Of a stretch of DNA of 64,000 nt, positions 53,800 through 61,676 are shown piece by piece. The notes under the pieces were generated by a model that had not been told where the DNA came from, ran no database searches, and worked only from the letters and a program-made list of their open reading frames with translations. Origin of the DNA: Vibrio sp. D404a (GTDB lineage: Bacteria > Pseudomonadota > Gammaproteobacteria > Enterobacterales > Vibrionaceae); NCBI RefSeq assembly GCF_030248535.1, contig NZ_JAHGAJ010000005.1:232948-296947 (forward strand), given 5' to 3'. The number at the start of each line of letters is the position of its first letter. Positions within the stretch are counted from its first letter, which is position 1. The position numbers and the translations under genes are program-made.

Positions 53800-54808
53800 T
53801 GCCATCTTAGATGAGCAGGTTCAGCGACGTATTCTTCGCTTCACAGTGGGCGTGATCCTTGCGGTATTTTTGGCCGCTTGGATCAACTGGCCACTGGCGT
53901 TTGTCGCCCCTGTGTTTACAGCGAAATTCTTGATCGACAAACCGAATCTTCACAAAGAGACGGTATATGAACTATTGCTTGCACTGGTCGCCACGATGGC
54001 GCTTGGCTTAATGCTTTCAAGAGGGATCACGCATTACCCAATACCTCTGCTGGTGCTAGTGGGGTTGATGATGCTCTGGGGTTACTACCTATTCGTTGAT
54101 CCTAAATGGAATCTGTTTGCGACTATTCTGTTAATCGCAGTGCTTATGTTGCCGTTCATGGCGATCGATAATCCAGGGATGTCGGTGATGCTGGCATCAG
54201 GCCTGGCGACTTCTGGTGTGGTGTCCGTGTTGATTTTTGCTCTAGTTCATATCTATTTTCCTGAGCCTAAATCGGACTTTTCTGGCTTTGCGCCTGCACC
54301 ATTGGATCGTAAGCAACGCTGGTATGCGGCGTTTAGAGCCATGATCATCTCTTATCCCGTGGTCTGCTTCTTCTTTATTTTCCAAATTTCAGAAGCATTG
54401 TTGACTATGATGTTTATTGCACTGCTCTCTTTAATGATCACCGCGGAGAAGTCGGTGAAATTAAGTGCGTTTTTGGTGATTAGTAATGGTATTGGTGGGC
54501 TACTGGCGATTGTGGCGTACTCAATATTGGCGATTGTGCCCAACATTATTTTCTATTCGCTGTTTATTGGACTAGTCGCGATTTTTATGGCTCGGAAGAT
54601 CTATACCGTGCCAGAAAAGGCGCCAATATTTGCGACGGCGTTTAGTACCTTACTTGTTCTTATTGGCAGTACTTTGATGAGCTCAGGTGACATTGACAGT
54701 AATACACTGATACGCATTGTCCAACTGGTCATGATTGGTGTTTATATGATTTTAGCTTCCTTGTTTCTTGAAACTCGGAATTGGAAGTTTCTGCAAAATC
54801 AGCCTTAA
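53789..54808 (+). CDS. DUF2955 / FUSC-like inner-membrane transporter subunit
   Basis: A 339-aa protein with about ten membrane helices in two groups separated by a polar loop (FPEPKSDFSGFAPAPLDRKQ). It resembles the DUF2955 group of the fusaric-acid/aromatic-acid resistance (FUSC) superfamily. With the preceding HlyD subunit it should export a small, perhaps aromatic, compound. Confidence 0.82.
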   Translation: MSDNAILDEQVQRRILRFTVGVILAVFLAAWINWPLAFVAPVFTAKFLIDKPNLHKETVYELLLALVATMALGLMLSRGITHYPIPLLVLVGLMMLWGYYLFVDPKWNLFATILLIAVLMLPFMAIDNPGMSVMLASGLATSGVVSVLIFALVHIYFPEPKSDFSGFAPAPLDRKQRWYAAFRAMIISYPVVCFFFIFQISEALLTMMFIALLSLMITAEKSVKLSAFLVISNGIGGLLAIVAYSILAIVPNIIFYSLFIGLVAIFMARKIYTVPEKAPIFATAFSTLLVLIGSTLMSSGDIDSNTLIRIVQLVMIGVYMILASLFLETRNWKFLQNQP

Positions 54809-54831
54809 TTTTTTATGAACAAGGATGTTTT

Positions 54832-55941
54832 ATGAAGTTAACTGAAGACTTTTCAAAGCAAGCAATTGATGCAGCGATAAAAATTGCCGCTGTGGCGATT
54901 CTTGTCTACTGGTGTTTCTCTATTCTTAAACCGTTTATCTTGTTGGTGATATGGGGAGCTATCATTGCGACAGCGCTCTATCCTGTGGCGGTGGCGATCT
55001 CCAATAAAACCGGTATGTCGAAAGGGAAGGCGAGTGGCTTACTGAGTTTTATTGGGGTGTTGTTGCTCCTTATTCCCCTTATCGCGTTGTCCTCAGGTAT
55101 CTATACCAGTGCATCTGACCTAATGAGTGGTTTGCAAGATGGCACTTTATCCGTTCCCAAGCCTAAACAGTCTCTGCAAGAGATCCCACTTGTCGGAGAG
55201 AAGATCTATGGTGCGCTTGTGTACGCTTCAACAAACATTGAAGGGGCGTTTGTGAAGTACGCAGAAGAGATCAAACAGTTCGCAGCAAAAGCCGCTTCGA
55301 TTCTTGGATCTCTGGGTGGTGGTTTCGTGCAGTTTATTATCTCTACCATTATCGCTGGCGCTTTCATGAGTAACGCAGATAAATGTCAGCTTGGTTTGAC
55401 GCATTTGGTCGCACGTTTAACCGATGGTCGCGGTGAAGAGTTGGTTAAGCTTTCCAAAGTCACAGTAAGAAGTGTGGTTCAGGGGGTGATTGGTGTGGCT
55501 GTGATTCAGTCGGTGGCTTCTGCTATTGGCTTGGTGATTGCGGGTGTGCCTGCGGCGGCGTTCTGGGCGTTAGCTGTACTCTTAATTGCGATTATTCAAT
55601 TGCCACCGATTCTCGCGCTTCTGCCTGCGATTATCTACATGTTCAGCGTTGAGTCGACCATGGCGGCCAGTATTTTCTTGGTCTGGTGTCTGCTGGTGAG
55701 TGGTAGTGATGCGTTCCTAAAACCTGTGTTGCTGAGTCGTGGTTCTCACATCCCAATGTTGGTGATTCTGCTGGGTGCATTAGGCGGCATGGCGATGTCG
55801 GGTATTGTTGGTCTGTTTGTGGGTGCGGTAGTGCTGAGTTTGACCTATGAGCTATTAATGGTTTGGCTCAACTTAGAACAAACCAGTTCAGAAGAACCAG
55901 ATAGCTTAGAAGAACCAGCAAAACAAGAAGAGGCGAAGTAG
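54832..55941 (+). CDS. AI-2E-family (PerM/TqsA-like) membrane transporter
   Basis: A 369-aa protein. The ATG at 54832 has AAGGATGTTTT upstream. Eight or so membrane helices with the family order: two early helices, a soluble domain (about 70-170: SGIYTSASDLMSGLQDGTLS), then the C-terminal helices (IIQLPPILALLPAIIYMFSV; GGMAMSGIVGLFVGAVVLSL). Family members move AI-2, sodium or protons; function is not deducible here. The acidic C-terminus (EEPDSLEEPAKQEEAK) is cytoplasmic. It follows the DUF2955 gene by 23 bp and abuts the next gene. Confidence 0.88.
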   Translation: MKLTEDFSKQAIDAAIKIAAVAILVYWCFSILKPFILLVIWGAIIATALYPVAVAISNKTGMSKGKASGLLSFIGVLLLLIPLIALSSGIYTSASDLMSGLQDGTLSVPKPKQSLQEIPLVGEKIYGALVYASTNIEGAFVKYAEEIKQFAAKAASILGSLGGGFVQFIISTIIAGAFMSNADKCQLGLTHLVARLTDGRGEELVKLSKVTVRSVVQGVIGVAVIQSVASAIGLVIAGVPAAAFWALAVLLIAIIQLPPILALLPAIIYMFSVESTMAASIFLVWCLLVSGSDAFLKPVLLSRGSHIPMLVILLGALGGMAMSGIVGLFVGAVVLSLTYELLMVWLNLEQTSSEEPDSLEEPAKQEEAK

Positions 55942-56607
55942 ATGAAGCCTGTTTCTAAGGACGATAACTTTTACTTTTTGTTTTTCGCCTTATTGGTGCT
56001 GTTCTTTGGCTGCGCCGTGATGCAGCAGTTTTATCCTCAAGGCCAAAAGACCATCTTGTTTCTGATTATCATGACCTTAGCGGTTTCTATTGCGGGTATC
56101 CACCAAGAGCGAGCACTGTATCGATCTTGGTATGGCTTGTTGTTGCTAACGGCTGGGGTGTCTGGGGTATTCTCATTCTTTGAAGACTATAACCTCTCGA
56201 TTGTGACCCTTTCTGCTCTAGCTGCTTTTTTGTTTTCTCACATCTATTCCGCGCTCAGGCAGGTAATGCAAGCATCGAGTGTCACTAAGAACCATATCAT
56301 TGGCTCGATCTGTATTTATCTTTTGATTGGTCTGGCTTGGGCGACCATTTATCTGCTGATTTTAGAGCTGCTGCCACACGCGTTTAATGGACTAGAAGAG
56401 CGAGAGTGGCTGAGCAATTTGTTCAATGCGATGTACTTTAGCTTCATTACCCTGACCACGGTTGGGTATGGGGATATCTCTCCTGCACTTCCAGTGGCTC
56501 AGTTCTTTGTGTTTATGGAATCGATTATTGGTAGTTTTTATTTGGCTATCATGGTGGCGAGTCTGGTCAGTATTCGATTGAATCAAGGGCAGGAAGATCA
56601 GAGCTAG
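55942..56607 (+). CDS. Potassium-channel-family protein
   Basis: A 221-aa protein starting immediately after the previous stop codon. Four membrane helices form the N-terminal half, then an ion-channel unit: outer helix, pore helix with selectivity filter TLTTVGYGDISPALP (near residue 170) and inner helix (FFVFMESIIGSFYLAIMVAS). No RCK or cyclic-nucleotide domain. Full-length genes of this small type exist. Its place as last gene of an efflux operon suggests balancing of membrane potential, which is inference. Confidence 0.9.
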   Translation: MKPVSKDDNFYFLFFALLVLFFGCAVMQQFYPQGQKTILFLIIMTLAVSIAGIHQERALYRSWYGLLLLTAGVSGVFSFFEDYNLSIVTLSALAAFLFSHIYSALRQVMQASSVTKNHIIGSICIYLLIGLAWATIYLLILELLPHAFNGLEEREWLSNLFNAMYFSFITLTTVGYGDISPALPVAQFFVFMESIIGSFYLAIMVASLVSIRLNQGQEDQS

Positions 56608-56653
56608 TCAGGAAAAAGCTAATCACCAAAGCTAGTCATCAAAGCTAGCTACC
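56602..56653 (+). repeat. About four degenerate 13-bp tandem repeats after the K+ channel gene
   Basis: The best units are AAAGCTAATCACC (56615), AAAGCTAGTCATC (56628) and AAAGCTAGCTACC (56641), with a weaker copy starting in the last codons of the channel gene. Confidence 0.75.
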
Positions 56654-56692
56654 AAAGAAAGTAAGTCTTATCCTAAATGACAGCAAATAAAA

Positions 56693-56728
56693 AAGGCCGT
56701 TGAGAGTTGTATGACTCTCAACGGCCTT
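56693..56728. terminator. Strong terminator, mainly for the DUF3332 gene
   Basis: A 15-bp perfect stem (AAGGCCGTTGAGAGT, 56693-56707, with 56714-56728). Reading the minus strand it is followed by six T; reading the plus strand the T run is poor. Confidence 0.9.
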
Positions 56729-56742
56729 ATGTTTGAGCCGGG

Positions 56743-57282
56743 TTATGCTTTACCGTTCTTCAACGCTTCTAGCTCACTGATTGTTGTTTGTGAAACTAAC
56801 TCGCCATTCATGTAGTAACTGACTTCTTGACCTTCTTTGATGCCTGTAAGCGTCGCGCTCTCACCTGTGTTATAGACGATGTCCATTTGGATAGTATTTT
56901 CGTCAATCTGAATCATTTCGCCCGTTTCAATAGTGCGATTGTTAGACAGAGGTGCAACAGGTGCCTCTTTTAGGCTTGGGTCGAGTTCATCATTCACTTT
57001 GAAGTGCGTGTCTGCTTTGGTATCAAAGATGTGTGGTGAACCACTGATTGGGTTTTTACCCGTCCAGAATTCAAGAGAGTTGAACACCACGTAATCGGCA
57101 GCGGTAGTGATACCGTAGACCGGAGCAAGTAAGAAGTTCACTCCCGCACGAGCGTAGCGGTTATCTACGACTTCTACGTTGAATTTCATCACTTTCCCTG
57201 TGACAGCATTACTACCGATACAACCCGTTAGCGCAGAAGCTAAAACCGTGAGTCCTACAATCTTTAGTGCCATCTTTTTCAT
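56743..57282 (-). CDS. DUF3332-family lipoprotein
   Basis: A 179-aa protein with a lipobox (LTVLASALTGCIGSNAV) and the family sequence NVEVVDNRYARAGVNFLLAP..YGITTAADYVVFNSLEFWTGKNP. A C-terminal beta region (IQMDIVYNTGESATLTGI; VSYYMNGELV) follows. Common in vibrios; no function known. It shares an upstream AATGGTAA arrangement with the small gene at 57473. Confidence 0.88.
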   Translation of the reverse strand: MKKMALKIVGLTVLASALTGCIGSNAVTGKVMKFNVEVVDNRYARAGVNFLLAPVYGITTAADYVVFNSLEFWTGKNPISGSPHIFDTKADTHFKVNDELDPSLKEAPVAPLSNNRTIETGEMIQIDENTIQMDIVYNTGESATLTGIKEGQEVSYYMNGELVSQTTISELEALKNGKA

Positions 57283-57330
57283 CTTAGTACCTGTATTTAT
57301 TTAATAAGTCTGTTTCGTTGGAACAGGTGT

Positions 57331-57365
57331 AGTATCGGTTCTTTTAGCCAACAAGTTTTACCATT
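57331..57365 (-). promoter_or_regulatory. AATGGTAA box with -10-like hexamer (DUF3332 gene)
   Basis: On the minus strand GCCATTGGCGTT precedes AATGGTAA (57365-57358); after 21 nt comes GATACT (57336-57331). The surrounding 24 bp closely match the copy at 57718. Confidence 0.5.
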
Positions 57366-57408
57366 TAACGCCAATGGCTGTATAAAATTACCGCAGTTTT
57401 ATTCAAGC

Positions 57409-57437
57409 AAAAAAAACGCTGCCTTAGTTAGGCAGCG
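57409..57437 (-). terminator. Terminator of the 53-aa gene
   Basis: CGCTGCCT (57417-57424) pairs with AGGCAGCG (57430-57437); on the minus strand a run of eight T follows. Confidence 0.88.
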
Positions 57438-57472
57438 CTTCAAGTGTTTGGTGTTTGTTCTGAGAGTAGAGC

Positions 57473-57634
57473 TTATTTCATCACGTATCGATACGCCTTG
57501 ATTGCAAGCCAGCGAAAACATTTGAGTAAAACGGTGGTGGCTTTGATGGCAAATTTCGCTGTTGAAGTGAGTAACTCACCTGTCACGATAACGCATTTGT
57601 GTAGGTCGGATTCTTTGTAGTCTGAATATGTCAT
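57473..57634 (-). CDS. Predicted 53-aa basic protein, unknown function
   Basis: A 53-codon ORF (MTYSDYKESDLHKCVIVTGE, then LLTSTAKFAIKATTVLLKCF and a basic end RWLAIKAYRYVMK). GAGAGAGCATC precedes the ATG, a rho-independent terminator lies 35 bp after the stop, and an AATGGTAA promoter arrangement like that of the DUF3332 gene lies 85 bp upstream. These three signals frame the ORF exactly, which is the main evidence that it is a gene. The C-terminal half could be an amphipathic helix. No family recognised. Confidence 0.65.
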   Translation of the reverse strand: MTYSDYKESDLHKCVIVTGELLTSTAKFAIKATTVLLKCFRWLAIKAYRYVMK

Positions 57635-57690
57635 GATGCTCTCTCATTTAGTGATAAGACTCCTGTCTGCTTTGGCTGCCTTGTGCAACT

Positions 57691-57725
57691 AATGTACAAA
57701 ATAGTGCTGAATGAGATTTACCATT
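57691..57725 (-). promoter_or_regulatory. AATGGTAA box with -10-like hexamer (53-aa gene)
   Basis: On the minus strand GCCATGGCATC leads into AAATGGTAA (box 57725-57718), then 21 nt and TACATT (57696-57691). Exactly 360 bp from the copy ahead of the DUF3332 gene. Nothing else was seen in 57635-57939. Confidence 0.5.
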
Positions 57726-57939
57726 TGATGCCATGGCTTGATGAAAACGTAAACTCTATGATGAGAAAGGTTTGGTTAAGGTTGTCTGATTTAGCGCGAG
57801 TGCTTTAGAACTTGCTGGCGTTTTTATCATCGATTGATTCGTCATATGGCCGCATCTGGGTGTTGTGAGCCAAAAGCGCCGTGAATGATGTTATGCTCCG
57901 AATCACTGCGCATTAAGAAGAGATACAAAAGGAAAGAGA

Positions 57940-58533
57940 ATGAGTAACCTTACACCGGATCAAGAAGCGGCTTTGGCGACATTTAAAGAGAACCTGCATT
58001 TGCCACATGGCGGTTTTCATACCTTGATCACCGAGCTAGGTAAGGAGTACCAACTTCCTTTTCAAAAAGTCCGTTCTGTCGTTAAGCAGGCACAAAAGAA
58101 CGTTGAGCGTCGCATTAAGAATGAGTTTGAGAGCGTAGAAGCCTCGACGTTGACTCAAGCGAGCTGGGTAGCAGCAATAAGAACAGAGCTTGAAGAGCTG
58201 GCTAAAGAGACGGAGTCTGTGATGGGCAAGCTCAAGGCTAATCCGAAGTACTTAAACGTCATTGCAGCGATAGAGGGCTCTATTACGAGCGAGGACGAGC
58301 GTGAAGAGTGGATTGAGCAACTGATTCAAGTTTATGAGAAAGAGGTGTTGAAGCCGTTACTAGCGATGTTACGCACCACCAAGTTGTACTGGACACTTAT
58401 GCTGGTGGATGAGACGTGTAAGATGACACCGGAACAACGAGAGAAGTTTTCCGATTACCCTCAGTATATGGAAGCCGCTGAACACTTGTATGAACTTGAC
58501 CAAAAGCTAAGAGCCAAAGCGTTGGTTGAATAA
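57940..58533 (+). CDS. Soluble helical protein, unknown function
   Basis: A 197-aa protein with AAAGGAAAGAGA before the ATG. No signal peptide and no membrane segment; charged helices throughout (EYQLPFQKVRSVVKQAQKNV; EERDEREEWIEQLIQ-like acidic stretch; HLYELDQKLRAKALVE). I do not recognise a family. A single gene between strong terminators, so it is transcribed alone. Confidence 0.75.
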   Translation: MSNLTPDQEAALATFKENLHLPHGGFHTLITELGKEYQLPFQKVRSVVKQAQKNVERRIKNEFESVEASTLTQASWVAAIRTELEELAKETESVMGKLKANPKYLNVIAAIEGSITSEDEREEWIEQLIQVYEKEVLKPLLAMLRTTKLYWTLMLVDETCKMTPEQREKFSDYPQYMEAAEHLYELDQKLRAKALVE

Positions 58534-58611
58534 ACGGCAGGTGCAATAAGCAGCAGGTACAACAAACAGTGGGGCTGGAGTCACTTATCTTCCTCTGTAC
58601 TGAACATATAA

Positions 58612-58643
58612 AAAACGCCCAAGCATTGATGCTTGGGCGTTTT
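58612..58643. terminator. Bidirectional terminator between convergent genes
   Basis: A 14-bp perfect stem (AAAACGCCCAAGCA, 58612-58625, with 58630-58643) with A and T flanks usable on both strands. Confidence 0.9.
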
Positions 58644-58676
58644 GATTTCAAAGGTAATTTTTACCTAGGAATAACG

Positions 58677-60437
58677 TTATTTCATTGCCGCTGGCTCATC
58701 GAGCTTTTTTACACCACCTCGAGAGGCGTTAACCAGTAGGACACCGACTGACAGTACAATCGAACCACACAGTAGGAACAGTGCTCGGCCTGTAATCTCG
58801 TTTGGAATCAGAGCCATAGCTAGGATACCGAAACCTGCAGTACAGATTAGCTTACCAAGCATTGAACGCTGTTTTGTGTCTAGGTTTTGCTGCTCTTGAG
58901 ACTCTGCCACAACCGGTGTGTTCCAGTTCTCGAATAGCTTCTCAACTTCTGCTTCACGCTCCGGTGTACGACCCTTGTAAACCAGTGTTGTTGCTAGGAA
59001 GAAGCCACCAGTGAACACAACGTGTGCTGCCAAGCTCAGTGCTACTTTCAAGTCAGACCATTCACGACCTGTTAGAGCATGCTCTAGGTTAAACCAGTTC
59101 TGTATGTCTTCAGCTTGTAGAGAGATACCGAAGATGTAAGAGACGAAACCACCAACAATCAGAGTTGCCCAACCAGCCCAGTCTGGAGTCTTACGAACCC
59201 ACATACCTAGTAGTACAGGGATAAGCATTGGGAAGCCAATCAATGCACCAACGTTTAGTACGATATCGAACAGGCTTAGGTGACGCAGTGAGTTGATGAA
59301 CAAGCCAATACCGATGATGATGAAGCCCATCATTACTGTTGTTGCTTTACTTACTACAACCAGCTCTTTCTGTGTCGCTTGTGGGCGAACAATTGGGCTG
59401 TAGAAGTTCATCACGAAGATACCTGCGTTACGGTTTAGACCAGAGTCCATAGAAGACATGGTAGCCGCGAACATTGCTGACATTAGAAGACCAACCATAC
59501 CTGCAGGCATTACGTTTTGTACGAATGCTAGGTAAGCGGCATCTGCACCTACTGAACCGTATTGGTCAGCGAAGTCAGGCATAAATGCACTTACGTACCA
59601 AGCTGGTAGGAACCAAATTAGTGGACCAACAATCATTAGCACACATGCAAGACCAGCCGCTTTACGAGCGTTGTCGCTGTCCTTTGCACATAGGTAACGG
59701 TATGCGTTGATGCTGTTGTTCATTACACCGAACTGCTTGACGAAGATGAACACAACCCAAAGGATGAAGATGCTCATGTAGTTCAGGTTGTTACCAACCA
59801 TGAAGTCGCCATCAAAGTTTGCAACGATGTTGCTTAGACCGCCACCGTGGAAGTAAGCCGCTACCGCACAGGTAATCGTTACTGCCATGATAACTAGCAT
59901 CTGCATGAAGTCAGAAGCAACAACGGCCCAAGAACCGCCAGTTACTGCCATCAGCATCAACACTAGACCTGTTACCACAATGGTTGCTTCCATTGGGATG
60001 TTGAATACAGCGGCAACAAAGATTGCGAGGCCGTTCAACCAGATACCAGCTGAAATCAAGCTGTCAGGCATACCTGCCCAAGTGAAGAACTGCTCTGAAG
60101 TTTTACCAAAACGCTGACGAATTGCTTCGATTGCAGTAACAACGCGAAGCTGGCGGAATTTTGGAGCAAAATAGATGTAGTTCATGAAGTAGCCAAATGC
60201 GTTGGCTAAGAATAGGATTACAACGACGAAACCGTCGCTGAACGCGCGTCCTGCGGCACCTGTAAACGTCCATGCTGAAAACTGTGTCATGAAGGCGGTT
60301 GCACCAACCATCCACCACAACATTTTGCCGCCCCCTCTAAAGTAATCACTTGTCGAAGTTGTGAACTTACGGAACATCCAACCAATGGCTACAAGAAAGA
60401 AGAAGTAGGCAAGAACAACAAGAGTATCAATAGTCAT
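58677..60437 (-). CDS. Sodium/solute symporter (SSS family), probable uronate transporter
   Basis: A 586-aa protein with about fourteen membrane helices in the LeuT-like SSS plan: MTIDTLVVLAYFFFLVAIGW at the start, WWMVGATAFMTQFSAWTFTG (sodium site region), and FAATMSSMDSGLNRNAGIFV near residue 330. AAGGCTGAAAAA precedes the ATG. It sits in the alginate block; symporters of this family (ToaA/B/C) import unsaturated uronates in V. splendidus, so DEH or oligo-alginate uptake is likely. Two copies of the TTGTA-N-TACAA operator lie upstream. Confidence 0.9.
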   Translation of the reverse strand: MTIDTLVVLAYFFFLVAIGWMFRKFTTSTSDYFRGGGKMLWWMVGATAFMTQFSAWTFTGAAGRAFSDGFVVVILFLANAFGYFMNYIYFAPKFRQLRVVTAIEAIRQRFGKTSEQFFTWAGMPDSLISAGIWLNGLAIFVAAVFNIPMEATIVVTGLVLMLMAVTGGSWAVVASDFMQMLVIMAVTITCAVAAYFHGGGLSNIVANFDGDFMVGNNLNYMSIFILWVVFIFVKQFGVMNNSINAYRYLCAKDSDNARKAAGLACVLMIVGPLIWFLPAWYVSAFMPDFADQYGSVGADAAYLAFVQNVMPAGMVGLLMSAMFAATMSSMDSGLNRNAGIFVMNFYSPIVRPQATQKELVVVSKATTVMMGFIIIGIGLFINSLRHLSLFDIVLNVGALIGFPMLIPVLLGMWVRKTPDWAGWATLIVGGFVSYIFGISLQAEDIQNWFNLEHALTGREWSDLKVALSLAAHVVFTGGFFLATTLVYKGRTPEREAEVEKLFENWNTPVVAESQEQQNLDTKQRSMLGKLICTAGFGILAMALIPNEITGRALFLLCGSIVLSVGVLLVNASRGGVKKLDEPAAMK

Positions 60438-60498
60438 TTTTTCAGCCTTTTAAGTGTGATCATTAACTGACTCCTAGATTACTCTTTTATGACCATAT

Positions 60499-60509
60499 TT
60501 GTACTACAA
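60499..60509. promoter_or_regulatory. Alginate-block operator site A
   Basis: A perfect odd palindrome TTGTA-C-TACAA, 62 bp upstream of the symporter start, probably over its promoter. Confidence 0.65.
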
Positions 60510-60641
60510 TATGCTTTTATTGTGATCCAAACCAAGAGCTTTTCTATATATAAAAATCCTGACAAAGCCATGACATACGGGGCTTTCAAGCATTTTTGTA
60601 AAATCGAAGTTACGGTAATAGTTTCGTTTAAATGTAACTAT

Positions 60642-60652
60642 TTGTAATACTA
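60642..60652. promoter_or_regulatory. Alginate-block operator site D
   Basis: TTGTA-A-TACTA, ten of eleven positions matching, about 205 bp upstream of the symporter. The rest of the 480-bp gap (60438-60918) shows no gene. Confidence 0.45.
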
Positions 60653-60867
60653 TTAAGTTCTTTTTAAATCAGGTAGTTAGCGTTAAAGGTGTTGGTTATC
60701 ACCTTTGGCTACCATAATCCGAATCGATTTTTGGTTGCTGTTTAATTTAGCGAGAGTGATAAGTATAGGTCGTTCTTCAACGTTGCTGTGTTAGTGCGCT
60801 TTACGCTAATCGCATTGATATCATCATACTATTGGACACAAAAATCGTGTTAGCACCATCCTAAACG

Positions 60868-60894
60868 AAAAAAGCGAGCCAAGAGGCTCGCTTT
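60868..60894 (-). terminator. Terminator of eda
   Basis: AAAGCGAGCC (60871-60880) pairs with GGCTCGCTTT (60885-60894); six T follow on the minus strand. It closes the kdgF-kdgK-eda unit. Confidence 0.9.
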
Positions 60895-60918
60895 GAACAT
60901 AATCTGTCGTCAGATGAA

Positions 60919-61545
60919 TTATTTTGCGACGTGATTCACTGCATCACGTACTAGCGCACCTAACTCGTCCCACTTACCTTCATCGATAAGTTTTGTTGGA
61001 ACCATCCAAGTACCGCCACACGCAAGCACTGAAGGGATAGAAAGGTACTCATCAACATTGCTTAAGCTTACGCCACCTGTTGGCATAAATTTAACTGGGT
61101 ACACAGCTGTTAGTGCTTTAAGCATACTTGTGCCGCCTGAAGGCTCAGCAGGGAAGAACTTAAGTGTGCGTAGGCCCATTTCCATTGCTTGCTCAACTAG
61201 GCTTGGGTTGTTTACACCAGGAACGATAGCAACGCCTTTGTCGATACAGTATTGAACTGTGCGTGGGTTAAAGCCAGGGCTTACGATGAAGTCCACGCCC
61301 GCTTCGATAGATGCGTCAACTTGCTCGTTAGTCAGTACAGTACCAGAGCCAATCAGCATGTCTGGGAACTCTTTACGCATGATGCGAATCGCTTCGATTG
61401 CACATTCAGTACGTAGCGTGATTTCAGCACATGGCATGCCGTTTTCAACAAGTGCTTTGCCTAGAGGGATAGCGTCTTCAGCACGGTTGATAGCGATTAC
61501 AGGGATAACTTTCAGGTTAGCAAGTTGTTCATTTAATGTCGTCAT
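60919..61545 (-). CDS. eda: KDPG/KHG aldolase
   Basis: A 208-aa TIM-barrel enzyme (VIPVIAINRAEDAIPLGKAL; CAEITLRTECAIEAIRIM; GSGTVLTNEQVDASIEAGVD). The Schiff-base Lys is in LKFFPAEPSGG and the phosphate site in PTGGVSLSN. It splits 2-keto-3-deoxy-6-phosphogluconate into pyruvate and glyceraldehyde-3-phosphate, the last step of alginate monomer catabolism. It follows kdgK by 131 bp with a hairpin between them. Confidence 0.95.
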   Translation of the reverse strand: MTTLNEQLANLKVIPVIAINRAEDAIPLGKALVENGMPCAEITLRTECAIEAIRIMRKEFPDMLIGSGTVLTNEQVDASIEAGVDFIVSPGFNPRTVQYCIDKGVAIVPGVNNPSLVEQAMEMGLRTLKFFPAEPSGGTSMLKALTAVYPVKFMPTGGVSLSNVDEYLSIPSVLACGGTWMVPTKLIDEGKWDELGALVRDAVNHVAK

Positions 61546-61640
61546 GGATAATATCTCACGTCAAAATTGGCCGATAATCACTGAATTATCAGCATTTTAA
61601 AATCTATTGGTACGTCTCGTTGGCTATTCTAATTGAGCAT

Positions 61641-61667
61641 AGCATGACGCCGGATCAGCGTCATGCT
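61641..61667 (-). other. Intercistronic hairpin between kdgK and eda
   Basis: AGCATGACGC (61641-61650) pairs with GCGTCATGCT (61658-61667). No T run on either strand, so it is more likely an RNA stability or processing element than a terminator. Confidence 0.55.
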
Positions 61668-61676
61668 TGCATCAAA

